NCBI RefSeq assembly: GCF_004571065.1
Contig: NZ_SPQN01000014.1
Location: 1-54,430 of the forward strand
DNA from: Geodermatophilus sp. DF01-2
GTDB lineage: Bacteria; Actinomycetota; Actinomycetes; Mycobacteriales; Geodermatophilaceae
DNA length: 54,430 nt
Reading direction: 5' to 3'
This document shows positions 1-7,029 of this stretch, piece by piece. A model generated the notes under the pieces. It saw nothing but the letters and a program-made list of their open reading frames with translations. It searched no databases and was not told the origin of the DNA. Position 1 is the stretch's first letter; every line of letters begins with the position of its first letter. The position numbers and the translations under genes were made by a program.

Positions 1-385
1 GATCTGCGGCGTCCCGGCGGGCACCGGGGCCGCGTGCAGGGCGGCCAGCGCCGCGCCCAGCGCGCGGCAGGCCGGCACCGCCACGGGCGTGTCCAGCAGC
101 TCGTGCAGCGGCCGTCCGGGCAGGGCCGCGGTGGTCAACCGGCCCCGACCGGCGTCGGCTGCCAGCACACGGGGCACCCGGACCGGCAGCCGCGCGGCTC
201 GCTCGGCCGCCGCCGCCGCCACGCCCGGCCAGCGGTCGGAACGCACCACCTTGGTGTAGGCGCCGACGCTCTGCTGGCGACCTGCTACCCGGACCCCCGC
301 GCGCCGCTCGGGGCGGTGCGCCAGCAGCTGGGCACCGGGCGTCGCGAGCAGCTCGGGCAGGCCGAGCGGGCGGCCGGACCCGTTC
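1..385 (-). pseudogene. Aminoglycoside phosphotransferase-like fragment fused out of frame to a glycosyltransferase
   Basis: Read on the minus strand in the frame ending at base 1, this stretch gives a phosphotransferase N-lobe: a segment with AYTKVVR (candidate ATP-binding lysine), then RVLAADAGRGRLTTAALPG and an ALAALHAAPVP helix, all typical of the APH/choline kinase family. It runs off the left edge, so the catalytic loop is not visible. Upstream, the similarity stops near 370-385, where the sequence becomes a glycosyltransferase in another frame. No start codon or ribosome binding site precedes this part. It therefore looks like the 3' part of a gene joined to a neighbour by deletion or misassembly. 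The family is inferred from the pattern of motifs. Confidence 0.5.
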
Positions 386-1048
386 GGCCGGCCGCGTGCG
401 CGTCCGCAGGCCCTCGTCGCGGCCGTGCCCCAGGTAGCCGGTGTGGACCACCATGGCGGCCACCTCGGCCGGCAGGCGGTACTCCTCGACCGGGTCGTAG
501 ACCGCCGGGTCGCCGTAGACCCACACCTGGTCGTAGTAGTCGGTGAGCACCTCGGTCGTGGCCGAGCGCTCCCACTCGGCGATCGCCGTCGCCGGCCGGT
601 CGAGGACCTCGTGGAGACCCAGCACCACCCGGGTGCCGTCCTGCTCGCGCAGGGTGGCGAGGGCCGGCAGCAGTTCGCCGCGGACGCCCGCCGCCACCTT
701 GTCCACGATCAGCAGGTCGGGGGCGAAGGACCCCAGCACCGCCTCGAGGACGCGGGCGCGCACGTCGAGCACCAGCTCGAGCGGGCCGCCCAGGGTCCGT
801 GCGGCGTAGTTCCCGTCGGCGTCCTTGCCGATGGCCGGCAGGGTGACCACGTCGGTGCGCGGGGGCAGCGGCAGCATCGCCGCCTCCGGGTTGCCCGTCA
901 CCAGGAGGACGTCGGTGTCCGGGTGCCCGGCCACCAGGGCGGCGGCCAGGGCGATGTTCCTCCGGGTGTGGCCGAGGCCCTGGGTGTCGTGGGAGTAGAA
1001 GGCGATCCGGCGCGGGTGCGTCCCGGTGCGGTCGAACACGGCTGGCAT
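372..1048 (-). pseudogene. Glycosyltransferase, N-terminal half only
   Basis: An ATG at 1048 opens a clear protein: MPAVFDRTGTHPRRIAFYSH, then a DTQGLGHTRRN glycine-rich loop, IALAAALVAGHP, and a Rossmann-like domain with LLIVDKVAAGVRGELLPAL and QVWVYGDPAVYDPV near residues 110-190. This matches the N-terminal domain of predicted MurG/GT28-like glycosyltransferases. Such proteins are usually near 400 residues, but coding character in this frame ends at about residue 225. A phosphotransferase fragment in another frame follows, so the donor-binding C-terminal domain is missing and the gene is probably non-functional. A GAGG-type ribosome binding site precedes the ATG. Acceptor and donor sugars cannot be predicted. 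Confidence 0.6.
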
Positions 1049-1350
1049 GGCTTCCTCCGGCGTGGGGGTGGGCGTCCCCGGTGACGAGGCGGTGAACCCA
1101 CGGTGTCCACGGCGGAGGAGAGTCCGGTGAGGGGTCGGTGAGAGGACCCTCATCGGCGGTGAGGGTCCGGCCTCGTCCAGGGGCGGCCCCGTCCCGCGTC
1201 CCGGCCCCCTGCAGGGCCCCGCCGGCCCCGTCCAGGGCACCGCCCGAGCGTGCGAGGGGTGGGGAGGACGGGGCGGAGGACGGGGTCCTCTGACGAGCCG
1301 TGGGGGGGCAGGGGGTCCGCTACGAAGGGCGGGGAGGACGGGGTCCTCGT
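1049..1350. other. Intergenic stretch with G-rich repeats
   Basis: No convincing gene lies here. The stretch holds a copy of the dispersed G-rich intergenic repeat (1235-1290) and a partial second copy at about 1325-1350 ending in GGACGGGGTCCTCG. Both lie downstream of the xth 3' remnant and upstream of the glycosyltransferase fragment. Confidence 0.6.
1235..1290 (+). repeat. Dispersed G-rich intergenic repeat, copy 1
   Basis: Contains GAGCGTGCGAGGGGTGGGG followed by AGGACGGGG, with a duplicated GGAGGACGGGG tail ending in TCCTC. The same core, GAGGGGTGGGGAGGA then G-rich sequence and GTCCTT, recurs near 20.7, 35.6, 40.6, 41.5 and (inverted) 52.4 kb, always between genes. Confidence 0.6.
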
Positions 1351-1529
1351 TCAGGGGGTGAGCTCGACGACCACGGGGGCGTGGTCGCTGGCGCCCTTGC
1401 CCTTGCGTTCCTCGCGGTCGATGCGCGCGCCACCGACCCGCGCGGCGAGGGCCGGGGAGCCCAGCACGAAGTCGATCCGCATGCCCTCGCGGCGGGGGAA
1501 GCGCAGCTGGGTGTAGTCCCAGTAGGTGT
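1351..1529 (-). pseudogene. xth: Displaced 3' end of exonuclease III gene (left flank of island)
   Basis: Reading minus from 1529, the frame gives TYWDYTQLRFPRREGMRIDF, then a catalytic-core segment ending GASDHAPVVVELTP and a TGA stop. This is the last ~59 codons of an exonuclease III. It has no start and no upstream domain here. Almost the same peptide, ending VIVELAD, forms the C-terminus of full-length xth at 18,037-18,837. The likely explanation is that this is the host's original xth 3' end, cut off when the element spanning about 1,530-18,215 integrated. It retains a GMRIDFVLGSP block and the SDHAP motif, but cannot encode a nuclease alone. Confidence 0.8.
1502..1529. repeat. Attachment-site core, left (attL)
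   Basis: These 28 bases are identical to 18188-18215. The match runs inward into xth: the neighbouring 38 bases at 1463-1500 also match except for one base between the two blocks. Outward from 1529 the similarity stops abruptly, as expected for the edge of a recombined core. The block contains CTGGG-TGTAGT-CCCAG, a short inverted repeat with a 6-base centre that suits a tyrosine recombinase crossover site. Confidence 0.7.
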
Positions 1530-1953
1530 GACCGGGCATGCCTGACCAGGTCGAAGGCGACGACTTGCAGCCTGAGCTGCATGAATACATCACAGCCAAT
1601 CAGTGCCCATCGGTCTCAATCGCAAGATCATGTGCCCCAGGTGTGCCCCAGCGAGCCGGACTCCATCGAGGTGCCCATCCGGGTGTATGGGGGCGAGCGA
1701 CAGGCAGGCGCCGCGACCGCCCCCCACGACCGCCGGATTCTGTCCGTCGGTTCCGGCCGCCGGAAGGGCGCTGACGCGTCCCCTGCGGGGATGGGCCTCC
1801 GGCCCACCCTTCCCCCGGCCTCAACCGACGGAGAGGGCGCGGGTTATGGGGTCGGACAGGGAGAACTGGGCGGAGGGCAACCACGCGGACGCTAGCCGGC
1901 ACGTCGGTGGGGCAGCGCCGTTGCTCGGCCCCAGCCACTCCGCGACTGGTGCG
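1530..1953. other. Left end of the integrated element, no gene identified
   Basis: About 420 bases between the left attachment core and the PIN gene. Open frames here overlap on both strands without family resemblance. It holds the paired TGTGCCCCAG direct repeats at 1631-1651, so it is probably attP arm DNA rather than coding sequence. Confidence 0.5.
1631..1651 (+). repeat. Paired direct repeats, candidate integrase arm sites (left)
   Basis: Two exact TGTGCCCCAG copies at 1631-1640 and 1642-1651, 11 bases apart start to start, about one helical turn. The same pair with the same spacing and orientation occurs at 17999-18019 at the other end of the element, inside the integrase C-terminus. 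Shared arm-type repeats at both ends fit tyrosine integrase binding, though this is inference. Confidence 0.5.
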
Positions 1954-2508
1954 TCATGAGCGGAGAGCGGTCACCGTCTCTACGAGGCCCTGGTTGCTCA
2001 GGGCGGTGAGCACTTCGTCGATGCTCATCGGCGGGCGTCGCTTGCTGTCAGCGATGCGCTGGACCTCGCCGAAGACGACCTTCGGGTTCAGGTCGACCAT
2101 CGAGAGCAGGAACTCGTCGGCGCTGCGGGCCTCGATGTCCCACGGGTCCAGGCTCTCGACCGGGAAGTCCTTTAGGTTGTTGGTGACGATCGTCTGGGCG
2201 CCGACCTTGATCGCGGCAGCCAGGACGTGCCGGTCGTCGGCGTCGGGAAGGTCGAGGACCTCCTTCAGCGGCTCGTAGCCGGTGACCAGGACATCCCGGA
2301 TGGCGTCGTTCATCAGCGTGCGGGTGCGAGCCAGCCGCTCGGGGTCCAGATCGGGACGGTCCTCGGTCAGGTTGCGGAAGACCTCATCGAGGATCTCATC
2401 GGTCCACCGGGCGCGGACCAGTCCCGCCTGCGCGACCCGGATCAGCAGGTCGCGCAGGAGGCTGGGGTAAAGGACGTTCGCGTCGTAGATGACGATGAAT
2501 GAAGCCAC
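1954..2508 (-). CDS. PIN-domain putative ribonuclease toxin
   Basis: 184 residues from a GTG start. The PIN fold is shown by YDANVLYPS with Asp9 and Asn11, an acidic helix around Glu42, DLPDADDRHVLAAAI with Asp89/91/92, and the closing TIVTNNLKDF strand at 107-115. PIN proteins are metal-dependent RNases, and this longer type is common in actinobacterial toxin-antitoxin loci. It follows the HTH gene at 2510-2968 after a single base (TGA-C-GTG), so translation is probably coupled and the partner is the likely antitoxin. The C-terminal 60 residues, with FLLSMVDLNPKVV, extend beyond the core fold. RNase activity and target are inferred from family only. Confidence 0.8.
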   Translation of the reverse strand: MASFIVIYDANVLYPSLLRDLLIRVAQAGLVRARWTDEILDEVFRNLTEDRPDLDPERLARTRTLMNDAIRDVLVTGYEPLKEVLDLPDADDRHVLAAAIKVGAQTIVTNNLKDFPVESLDPWDIEARSADEFLLSMVDLNPKVVFGEVQRIADSKRRPPMSIDEVLTALSNQGLVETVTALRS

Positions 2509-2509
2509 G

Positions 2510-2968
2510 TCAGAGGAGGTCCATCTCCTCGCTGAGTGCGGTCAGTTCGTCGGCGGCGGCGCGCCGCGTGCGGTCGTCCTCGCGCATGTACCGCAGCAGA
2601 GACTCCGCCTTGATTCGGCGGTGGCTGCCGACCTTGCGGTATTCGATCTCACCGCGGTCGAGCAGACCGATCAGGTACGGACGGCTCACATTGAGCATGT
2701 CGGCGGCTTGCTGGGTGGTGAGTTCGGCGTGTGATGGGACCACCGAGACGCCTTCGCCAGCGGCCATGTGCGCGAGGACTTGGGCGAGGAGTTCGACCGC
2801 CGCCCGGGGGACGACGAGGGTGTCCCGGTGCTCGTCCTCGACGACCAGGCGCACGGCGTCCTTGCGCTTGTGGGTGCGCAGGTAGTTCTGGACGCTCTTC
2901 ACCGCGTCGGCCGCGGTCGTCACATCGGTCGCGTCGGGCTGGATCGGCGGGTCAAGCAGCGACGTCAT
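2510..2968 (-). CDS. HTH (excisionase/MerR-like) DNA-binding protein, probable antitoxin
   Basis: 152 residues from the ATG at 2968, which has AGGAAGAGG 7 bases upstream; longer frames starting further upstream lack such a site. Residues 82-130 hold an excisionase-type helix-turn-helix, LTTQQAADMLNVSRPYLIGL, followed by a wing with YRKVGSHRRIKAESLLRYM. The N-terminal 70 residues look helical. The gene sits directly before the PIN gene with a 1-base gap, the usual antitoxin-toxin order. I infer that it binds the PIN protein and represses the shared promoter. A less likely role is a directionality factor for the integrase, but a better candidate lies next to the integrase at 16,560. Confidence 0.75.
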   Translation of the reverse strand: MTSLLDPPIQPDATDVTTAADAVKSVQNYLRTHKRKDAVRLVVEDEHRDTLVVPRAAVELLAQVLAHMAAGEGVSVVPSHAELTTQQAADMLNVSRPYLIGLLDRGEIEYRKVGSHRRIKAESLLRYMREDDRTRRAAADELTALSEEMDLL

Positions 2969-3211
2969 AATCAGCCTCTTCCTAGTGTGTTGGCGGAGCC
3001 GCAACCGTGTGCTGCGTCGTCGCCGGGAGAGCACCCCCAACACCCCCGACACACCTGACAGCAGTATCCGCAGCAGTCGCAGTAAGCGCAACGTTCGCAG
3101 TGTCTATCGGCCGGGGGTGACCGCTTCTTGACCCGACCGGATGACCGGGCGCGCTTGCTGGGGTGACGTCCCGCCAGGTGGTGGGAGTCCGCCGAGGCCC
3201 CGCCCGCTGTC

Positions 3212-4042
3212 GTGACGCGCACTCACCGTTACGGTCCTCCTGCACGTGTGAGGCGGGGGAGATCGGCGATGGTGTGGTGGCGGCGAGGGCCGGGCTATCG
3301 GAACGCCGGGGACGTGTACCGGGAGCCTGCCACTGCGGGACGCCGCGGTGTGGTCTTCGACCGGCTGTCTCTCGATCTGACTGCAGTACGCGAGGTCGGC
3401 AGGGAGATGGTCCGGCTGTCCGGCGACGGGGCCGAACTCGTGATGCGCAGTCTCACCAGTCATGAGGTTCGACCCGAGCGGCTCGACGATCCCAGCCGGG
3501 TCGACCTTGAGTTCTTGACCTTGGAGACGGGGCGGCGCCTGCCCGAGGGTGTGCTGCAGGTTAACGGAGCGGGTCCTCAGGACCCTTTCCCGTTCATCCG
3601 GGTCGGCACGGAGGAAATGGGCCTGTACGGCTCCCTGTCAGTCACCTGCGGCGACCGCGTCCGGCTGGACCAGGTGACCGACGAGATGGCTCGACTGATC
3701 GTCAAGCTGGGTCGTCCCCGACCGACGTTCGCAGGCTGGCCGTGGGTTGCCGCCGGGCTAGCGATCGCGGCACTGGTCCTTCTCCCCGCCGCCGCAGCCT
3801 CTACCGGCGAGCTATCCCCCCTACTGTGGCCGCCGGCCGCGGTCGTCGGGGTGTTGGGAACGGTCGCACTGGTGCGTTGGGCCCGTCCTCTCGCTACTCG
3901 GTCGAGGAACCGTCAGAGCGTGCTGATCGTCGACCCGACGCCGCGAAGGGAGATCCGGCTTATGCGCGCCAAACCACCGAAGGGACGCCAGGGTCGCGCT
4001 CCTGGGCTTCATCGTCGGTGCGGGGGTGGCCCTAATCCCTAA
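3212..4042 (+). CDS. Membrane protein of unknown function, possibly frameshifted near its end
   Basis: No known family recognised. The better start may be the ATG at 3269 (MVWWRRGPGYRNAG). A soluble N-terminal part of about 165 residues (FDRLSLDLTAVREVGREM; PFPFIRVGTEEMGLYGSL) is followed by two hydrophobic helices, WVAAGLAIAALVLLPAAAA and PAAVVGVLGTVALV, then a basic tail. The annotated frame ends in arginine-rich sequence, but the frame one base on, from about 3984 to 4071, gives VALLGFIVGAGVALIPNLND, a convincing third helix, and stops at 4071. A single-base frameshift between 3960 and 3990 is therefore likely. It is the first rightward gene of the cargo and faces the PD-(D/E)XK-like gene. 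Confidence 0.5.
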   Translation: MTRTHRYGPPARVRRGRSAMVWWRRGPGYRNAGDVYREPATAGRRGVVFDRLSLDLTAVREVGREMVRLSGDGAELVMRSLTSHEVRPERLDDPSRVDLEFLTLETGRRLPEGVLQVNGAGPQDPFPFIRVGTEEMGLYGSLSVTCGDRVRLDQVTDEMARLIVKLGRPRPTFAGWPWVAAGLAIAALVLLPAAAASTGELSPLLWPPAAVVGVLGTVALVRWARPLATRSRNRQSVLIVDPTPRREIRLMRAKPPKGRQGRAPGLHRRCGGGPNP

Positions 4043-4242
4043 CCTGAACGACATCTTCGGCTCATCTTGATCAGCTCCCCCGGCCTCGTATCGGGAACCT
4101 CCATGGCGGCGGCTGCTGCCCGGCGGCAATGGAGCGGCGCGCTTCGAAGTGAAAGCGAGCCCCCAGTCAGGCTTCGGTCCGTGAGGCTCATAAGGGGGAC
4201 TGCCGCGCGGGACGCGCGCAAGGGGATCGGCCAACGGTGGGG

Positions 4243-4998
4243 TTACCGGAACTGGGCCTGCTCATGTGCCTGCATGGCCAAGTCCGCGATGGAATGGGCG
4301 AACTGCTTCACGGCCCCCTCGGTAAGGACGAAGACCCGAGCCGGCTTCTCGCCGCTACGGGGCCCTGCGACCACGACCGAGGGGACCTCCTCGAGGCGGA
4401 CCTCCCCGTCGGCGCCGAGTTGGCACTCGACCAGGCGCCCGCCGGTTACAACGACCGGGACGATCACGCAGCCGCGACGATCCTGGCCCTGCCTCTCTAT
4501 GTACCGGTTGCGACGGCCTTCCGCGGCGCTCAGCACCTGTCTCACCGCATCGCCCGCGGAATTGTGCGAATCCTTCGTGTGCGCAGCCACGAGGTGGCTA
4601 GCGATCCGAAGCGAGTCGAATGGCGGGTGCCCGATCCAGGCTTCCTCGAGTGGCTCTGTAACGCCGACGAAGGGGCCGTGGGCGAAGTAAACCCAGTCCT
4701 TCAGAGCGGAGCCCCTCGCGATGACCTTGTCGTAGAAGGCGACCCAGGGGTGGTCACGACCGCTCTTGCACTCGACGACAACCTCAACGGAGGCTGGAGT
4801 GTCGTTCAAGGCCTCCCAGCCAAACTGAGCCAACACATCGCCCTCGCGGAGAGCGCCGCTATTGGCGTCCCTGTACGTGAACGACAGGTCCACTGGGTTG
4901 GCACGACCTTCCCGGAATGCCCGGGCGATCCTCAGTTCGAAGGCGTGCCCGCTCTTCTCCAGCCACTGCCGCACGTCGCCCAAGAAGTCGTTGCTCAT
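4243..4998 (-). CDS. PD-(D/E)XK nuclease-like protein
   Basis: 251 residues from the ATG at 4998; a GTG at 5040 would add 14 weak residues. The N-terminal half reads as a restriction-endonuclease-like fold: an early helix with Glu21 (AFELRIARAF), Asp54 in LREGDVLAQFG, then the strand VEVVVECKSG with Glu76 and Lys78, which fits D...ExK. After it comes HPWVAFYDKVIARGSALKDW. The C-terminal half (GCVIVPVVVTGGRLVECQLG; ARVFVLTEGAVKQFAHSI) is not recognised. Proteins with this layout occur in defence islands and as orphan Mrr-like enzymes. No methylase partner is adjacent. Nuclease activity is inferred from motif geometry. Confidence 0.55.
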   Translation of the reverse strand: MSNDFLGDVRQWLEKSGHAFELRIARAFREGRANPVDLSFTYRDANSGALREGDVLAQFGWEALNDTPASVEVVVECKSGRDHPWVAFYDKVIARGSALKDWVYFAHGPFVGVTEPLEEAWIGHPPFDSLRIASHLVAAHTKDSHNSAGDAVRQVLSAAEGRRNRYIERQGQDRRGCVIVPVVVTGGRLVECQLGADGEVRLEEVPSVVVAGPRSGEKPARVFVLTEGAVKQFAHSIADLAMQAHEQAQFR

Positions 4999-5231
4999 TC
5001 GTTCAGTTTCACCTGTCGGTCGCCAGAGAGGGCTTCTCACGGGTGACCGGTCACGGCGACGCCTGCCCTGCCGTGGCCTGGGCTTCGAGGGACCTGGCCC
5101 GTGGATGATTCCGCTACGGCACTATCCCGGCGGCTCGATCTCCGCGGCGCCGGTGCCCCGCAGAGGATCCCGTTGCGGGACGCCGTCAAACGGCCGCGCG
5201 ACCTGCCCGAACGTCGCCGTAGCGGGTCCGG

Positions 5232-6065
5232 CTACCGAGACGTCGCCGCGAGGTCGATCACGAGGTCGACGGCCGGCTCGTACGGGTTGTCGGCATCGGG
5301 TCGGCGTAGATGCGGTCGGGCCAGGTGATCGGTGACTGCTCGGAAGATGAGCGCCCGGAGCAGGTACTGCGGAAAGGCCGGGTACACCAGCATGGGCGCC
5401 ACCACGTCCGCGCCGGCCCCCTCGAAGACAAGGGCATCGGCAATCACCACGGCGGACGCGAACGCCGGCGGTCGCCAGTAGGGGCTGAGGTCGATGATCA
5501 GCGGCGGCAGACCGGGGTGGAACAGGACGTTGCCGGTCAGGTCACCGTGGACGAGCTGGGCGACGCCGTCCACCGGCCTCCGTGCCGTGAACAGTCTGTC
5601 CAGGTGCTCCGCACCCGCATGGTTCTCGACGGGCAGCTCGTCCCAGGCCACGCGGTCGGCGATGGACCAGATGTCGGTTCGGGTCGAGAGAAACGCCGGT
5701 TTGGGCTCGTCCGCCAAGGCGGCATGCAGCCGCTGTCCTGCCGCGATGACGTCGTGCCAACGGCCGGGTAGGTGCTCACCGGGCTGGTAGCGCGAGGCCG
5801 TCCAGCCGTAGCTGCTCCACTGGCCGTCGACGGTGCAAAGCGGCACGGACACCCGCAGGTCGTCCCGGCCGTCCAGACGGGTCAGCACTCCCGCCTGCCA
5901 CTGCAGGGCCGACCGTGTCCCGTCCCACGGCTTGAGCACCACCTCTCCGACCAGCCACGAGCGGCCCTGCCCGCCGGCCAGCAACTGCGGCTCGCCGTCG
6001 AGGTCGAAGGCTGCCAGAACCGCCGCCTCGGGACGCGCGCTCGACCTCGCCTCGCCATCCCCCAC
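5232..6065 (-). CDS. TIGR02569-family kinase-like protein
   Basis: About 277 residues from a GTG at 6065. Features of the phosphotransferase fold are present: GEVVLKPWDGT with a candidate ATP-binding lysine, a WTASRYQPGEHLPG segment, the catalytic loop LVHGDLTGNVLFHP (Asp175), and the metal-binding LIIDLSPYWRPP (Asp192). Length and the closing aspartate-rich helix match TIGR02569, an actinobacterial family of unknown substrate. Upstream sequence stays open to 6389, but is arginine-rich and lies over the next gene's end, so I do not extend it. It shares strand and closeness with the P-loop gene at 6196-6735, possibly as a two-gene unit. Confidence 0.75.
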   Translation of the reverse strand: MGDGEARSSARPEAAVLAAFDLDGEPQLLAGGQGRSWLVGEVVLKPWDGTRSALQWQAGVLTRLDGRDDLRVSVPLCTVDGQWSSYGWTASRYQPGEHLPGRWHDVIAAGQRLHAALADEPKPAFLSTRTDIWSIADRVAWDELPVENHAGAEHLDRLFTARRPVDGVAQLVHGDLTGNVLFHPGLPPLIIDLSPYWRPPAFASAVVIADALVFEGAGADVVAPMLVYPAFPQYLLRALIFRAVTDHLARPHLRRPDADNPYEPAVDLVIDLAATSR

Positions 6066-6195
6066 GAACCGGATAGTAGGGCCGCTGCCCGCGTGCGGGT
6101 CGCACCATCGCCGCGCGGGGATCCCCCACGGAGACGCGACGGACGACGATCGCTCGCGCCCTCGGCTCGATGCGCGGCGGCCTGTGACCCTGGGG

Positions 6196-6735
6196 TTAAG
6201 AGATCGACGGAGGCCAGCGGTGCCTGCGCCACTCACCCCACGTCGAGAAGCCTTCCGGTGGATCGTTGACACCTTCGCTGCCGTCCAGTTCCCCCGGCGT
6301 CGGGACCTCGATGACGGCAGCCCACGTGGCGAGTTCTTCGTCGGACATGTGCCATGTCGTGTGCGGCTCTTCCGCTTGGCGCCGGTCAAGCCGGCGCCGC
6401 TGCTCAGCCGGTGTGAGTTCGCAGTAACGCATCACCACCGCCGCCCCCAGGTCGGCCGCTGCCTGGCGTAGAGCAGAGCGCTCCTCTCGGCTCCAGAGGC
6501 CGAAATCGATGACCACGTTGATGCCGAGCTCGAGTGCCCGCAGTGCGATCTCGATCAGCCGTCCTTCGATCACGTCTGAGGCCGATGGCGGGTTGGCGAG
6601 CCCGTAGAGGGCCTTGACCCACTCGTCCTTCGTGAGACGCAGCGCCTTCTCCTCGACCTCGATGCGCCGTGCCTCTGTGGTCTTCCCGGTGCCCGGCAGT
6701 CCCACGGTCAGGTACAGAGTCGGTCCCGTCATCAT
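6196..6735 (-). CDS. P-loop kinase-like protein (AAA_33 type)
   Basis: About 179 residues. Three start codons lie in a row (GTG ATG ATG) behind GAGGAGG; I take the first ATG. A perfect Walker A, LTVGLPGTGKTT, lies near residues 9-20, followed by RLTKDEWVKALYG, a Walker-B-like NVVIDFGLW, and an arginine-rich lid, RRRLDRRQAEEPHTTWHMS. This is the small nucleoside/polynucleotide kinase-like group related to zeta toxins and chloramphenicol phosphotransferase. It may phosphorylate a nucleotide, sugar nucleotide or small molecule; the substrate is unknown. It lies before the TIGR02569 gene on the same strand. No epsilon-like antitoxin is adjacent, which argues against a zeta-type TA locus. Confidence 0.75.
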   Translation of the reverse strand: MMTGPTLYLTVGLPGTGKTTEARRIEVEEKALRLTKDEWVKALYGLANPPSASDVIEGRLIEIALRALELGINVVIDFGLWSREERSALRQAAADLGAAVVMRYCELTPAEQRRRLDRRQAEEPHTTWHMSDEELATWAAVIEVPTPGELDGSEGVNDPPEGFSTWGEWRRHRWPPSIS

Positions 6736-6738
6736 CAC

Positions 6739-7029
6739 CTCCTCATCCGAGCGGTCCCTTCATCCTCGCGGACTGCCGCTCCTGCGCGGTGCTGCGCTCC
6801 TGCCGTACGGCGCGCTGAGAGAAACCGCTGCGCCTGACGGGAGCAAGCCGTCAAGCGAGTGTCGCCCCGGGACGTTCCACGAGCCGAACCGGCTACGGCG
6901 CGGTTCGAGGGATGGAGGCAGCCGGCCACCGGTGTCTCGCAGGAGGATCGGTGAGCGGGCACGGAGGCACGTCGGCCTCCGACTATTGCAGAGCCCAGTG
7001 TGTCGGTGGCGTAGAGGAGACTCGGCTGC
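6739..7029. other. Divergent intergenic region between P-loop and AlbA_2 genes
   Basis: About 290 bases separate two genes that point away from each other, so both promoters should lie here. I see no clear protein and no convincing palindrome. Confidence 0.4.

Noticed and set aside
4243..5040. Type II restriction-modification system
   Set aside because: The PD-(D/E)XK-like protein has no adjacent DNA methyltransferase; the methyltransferase at 9500-10305 is of the small-molecule type and 4.5 kb away.
5040..5231. Coding sequence between the nuclease-like and TIGR02569 genes
   Set aside because: Short frames here show no protein-like features; treated as plain intergenic DNA.
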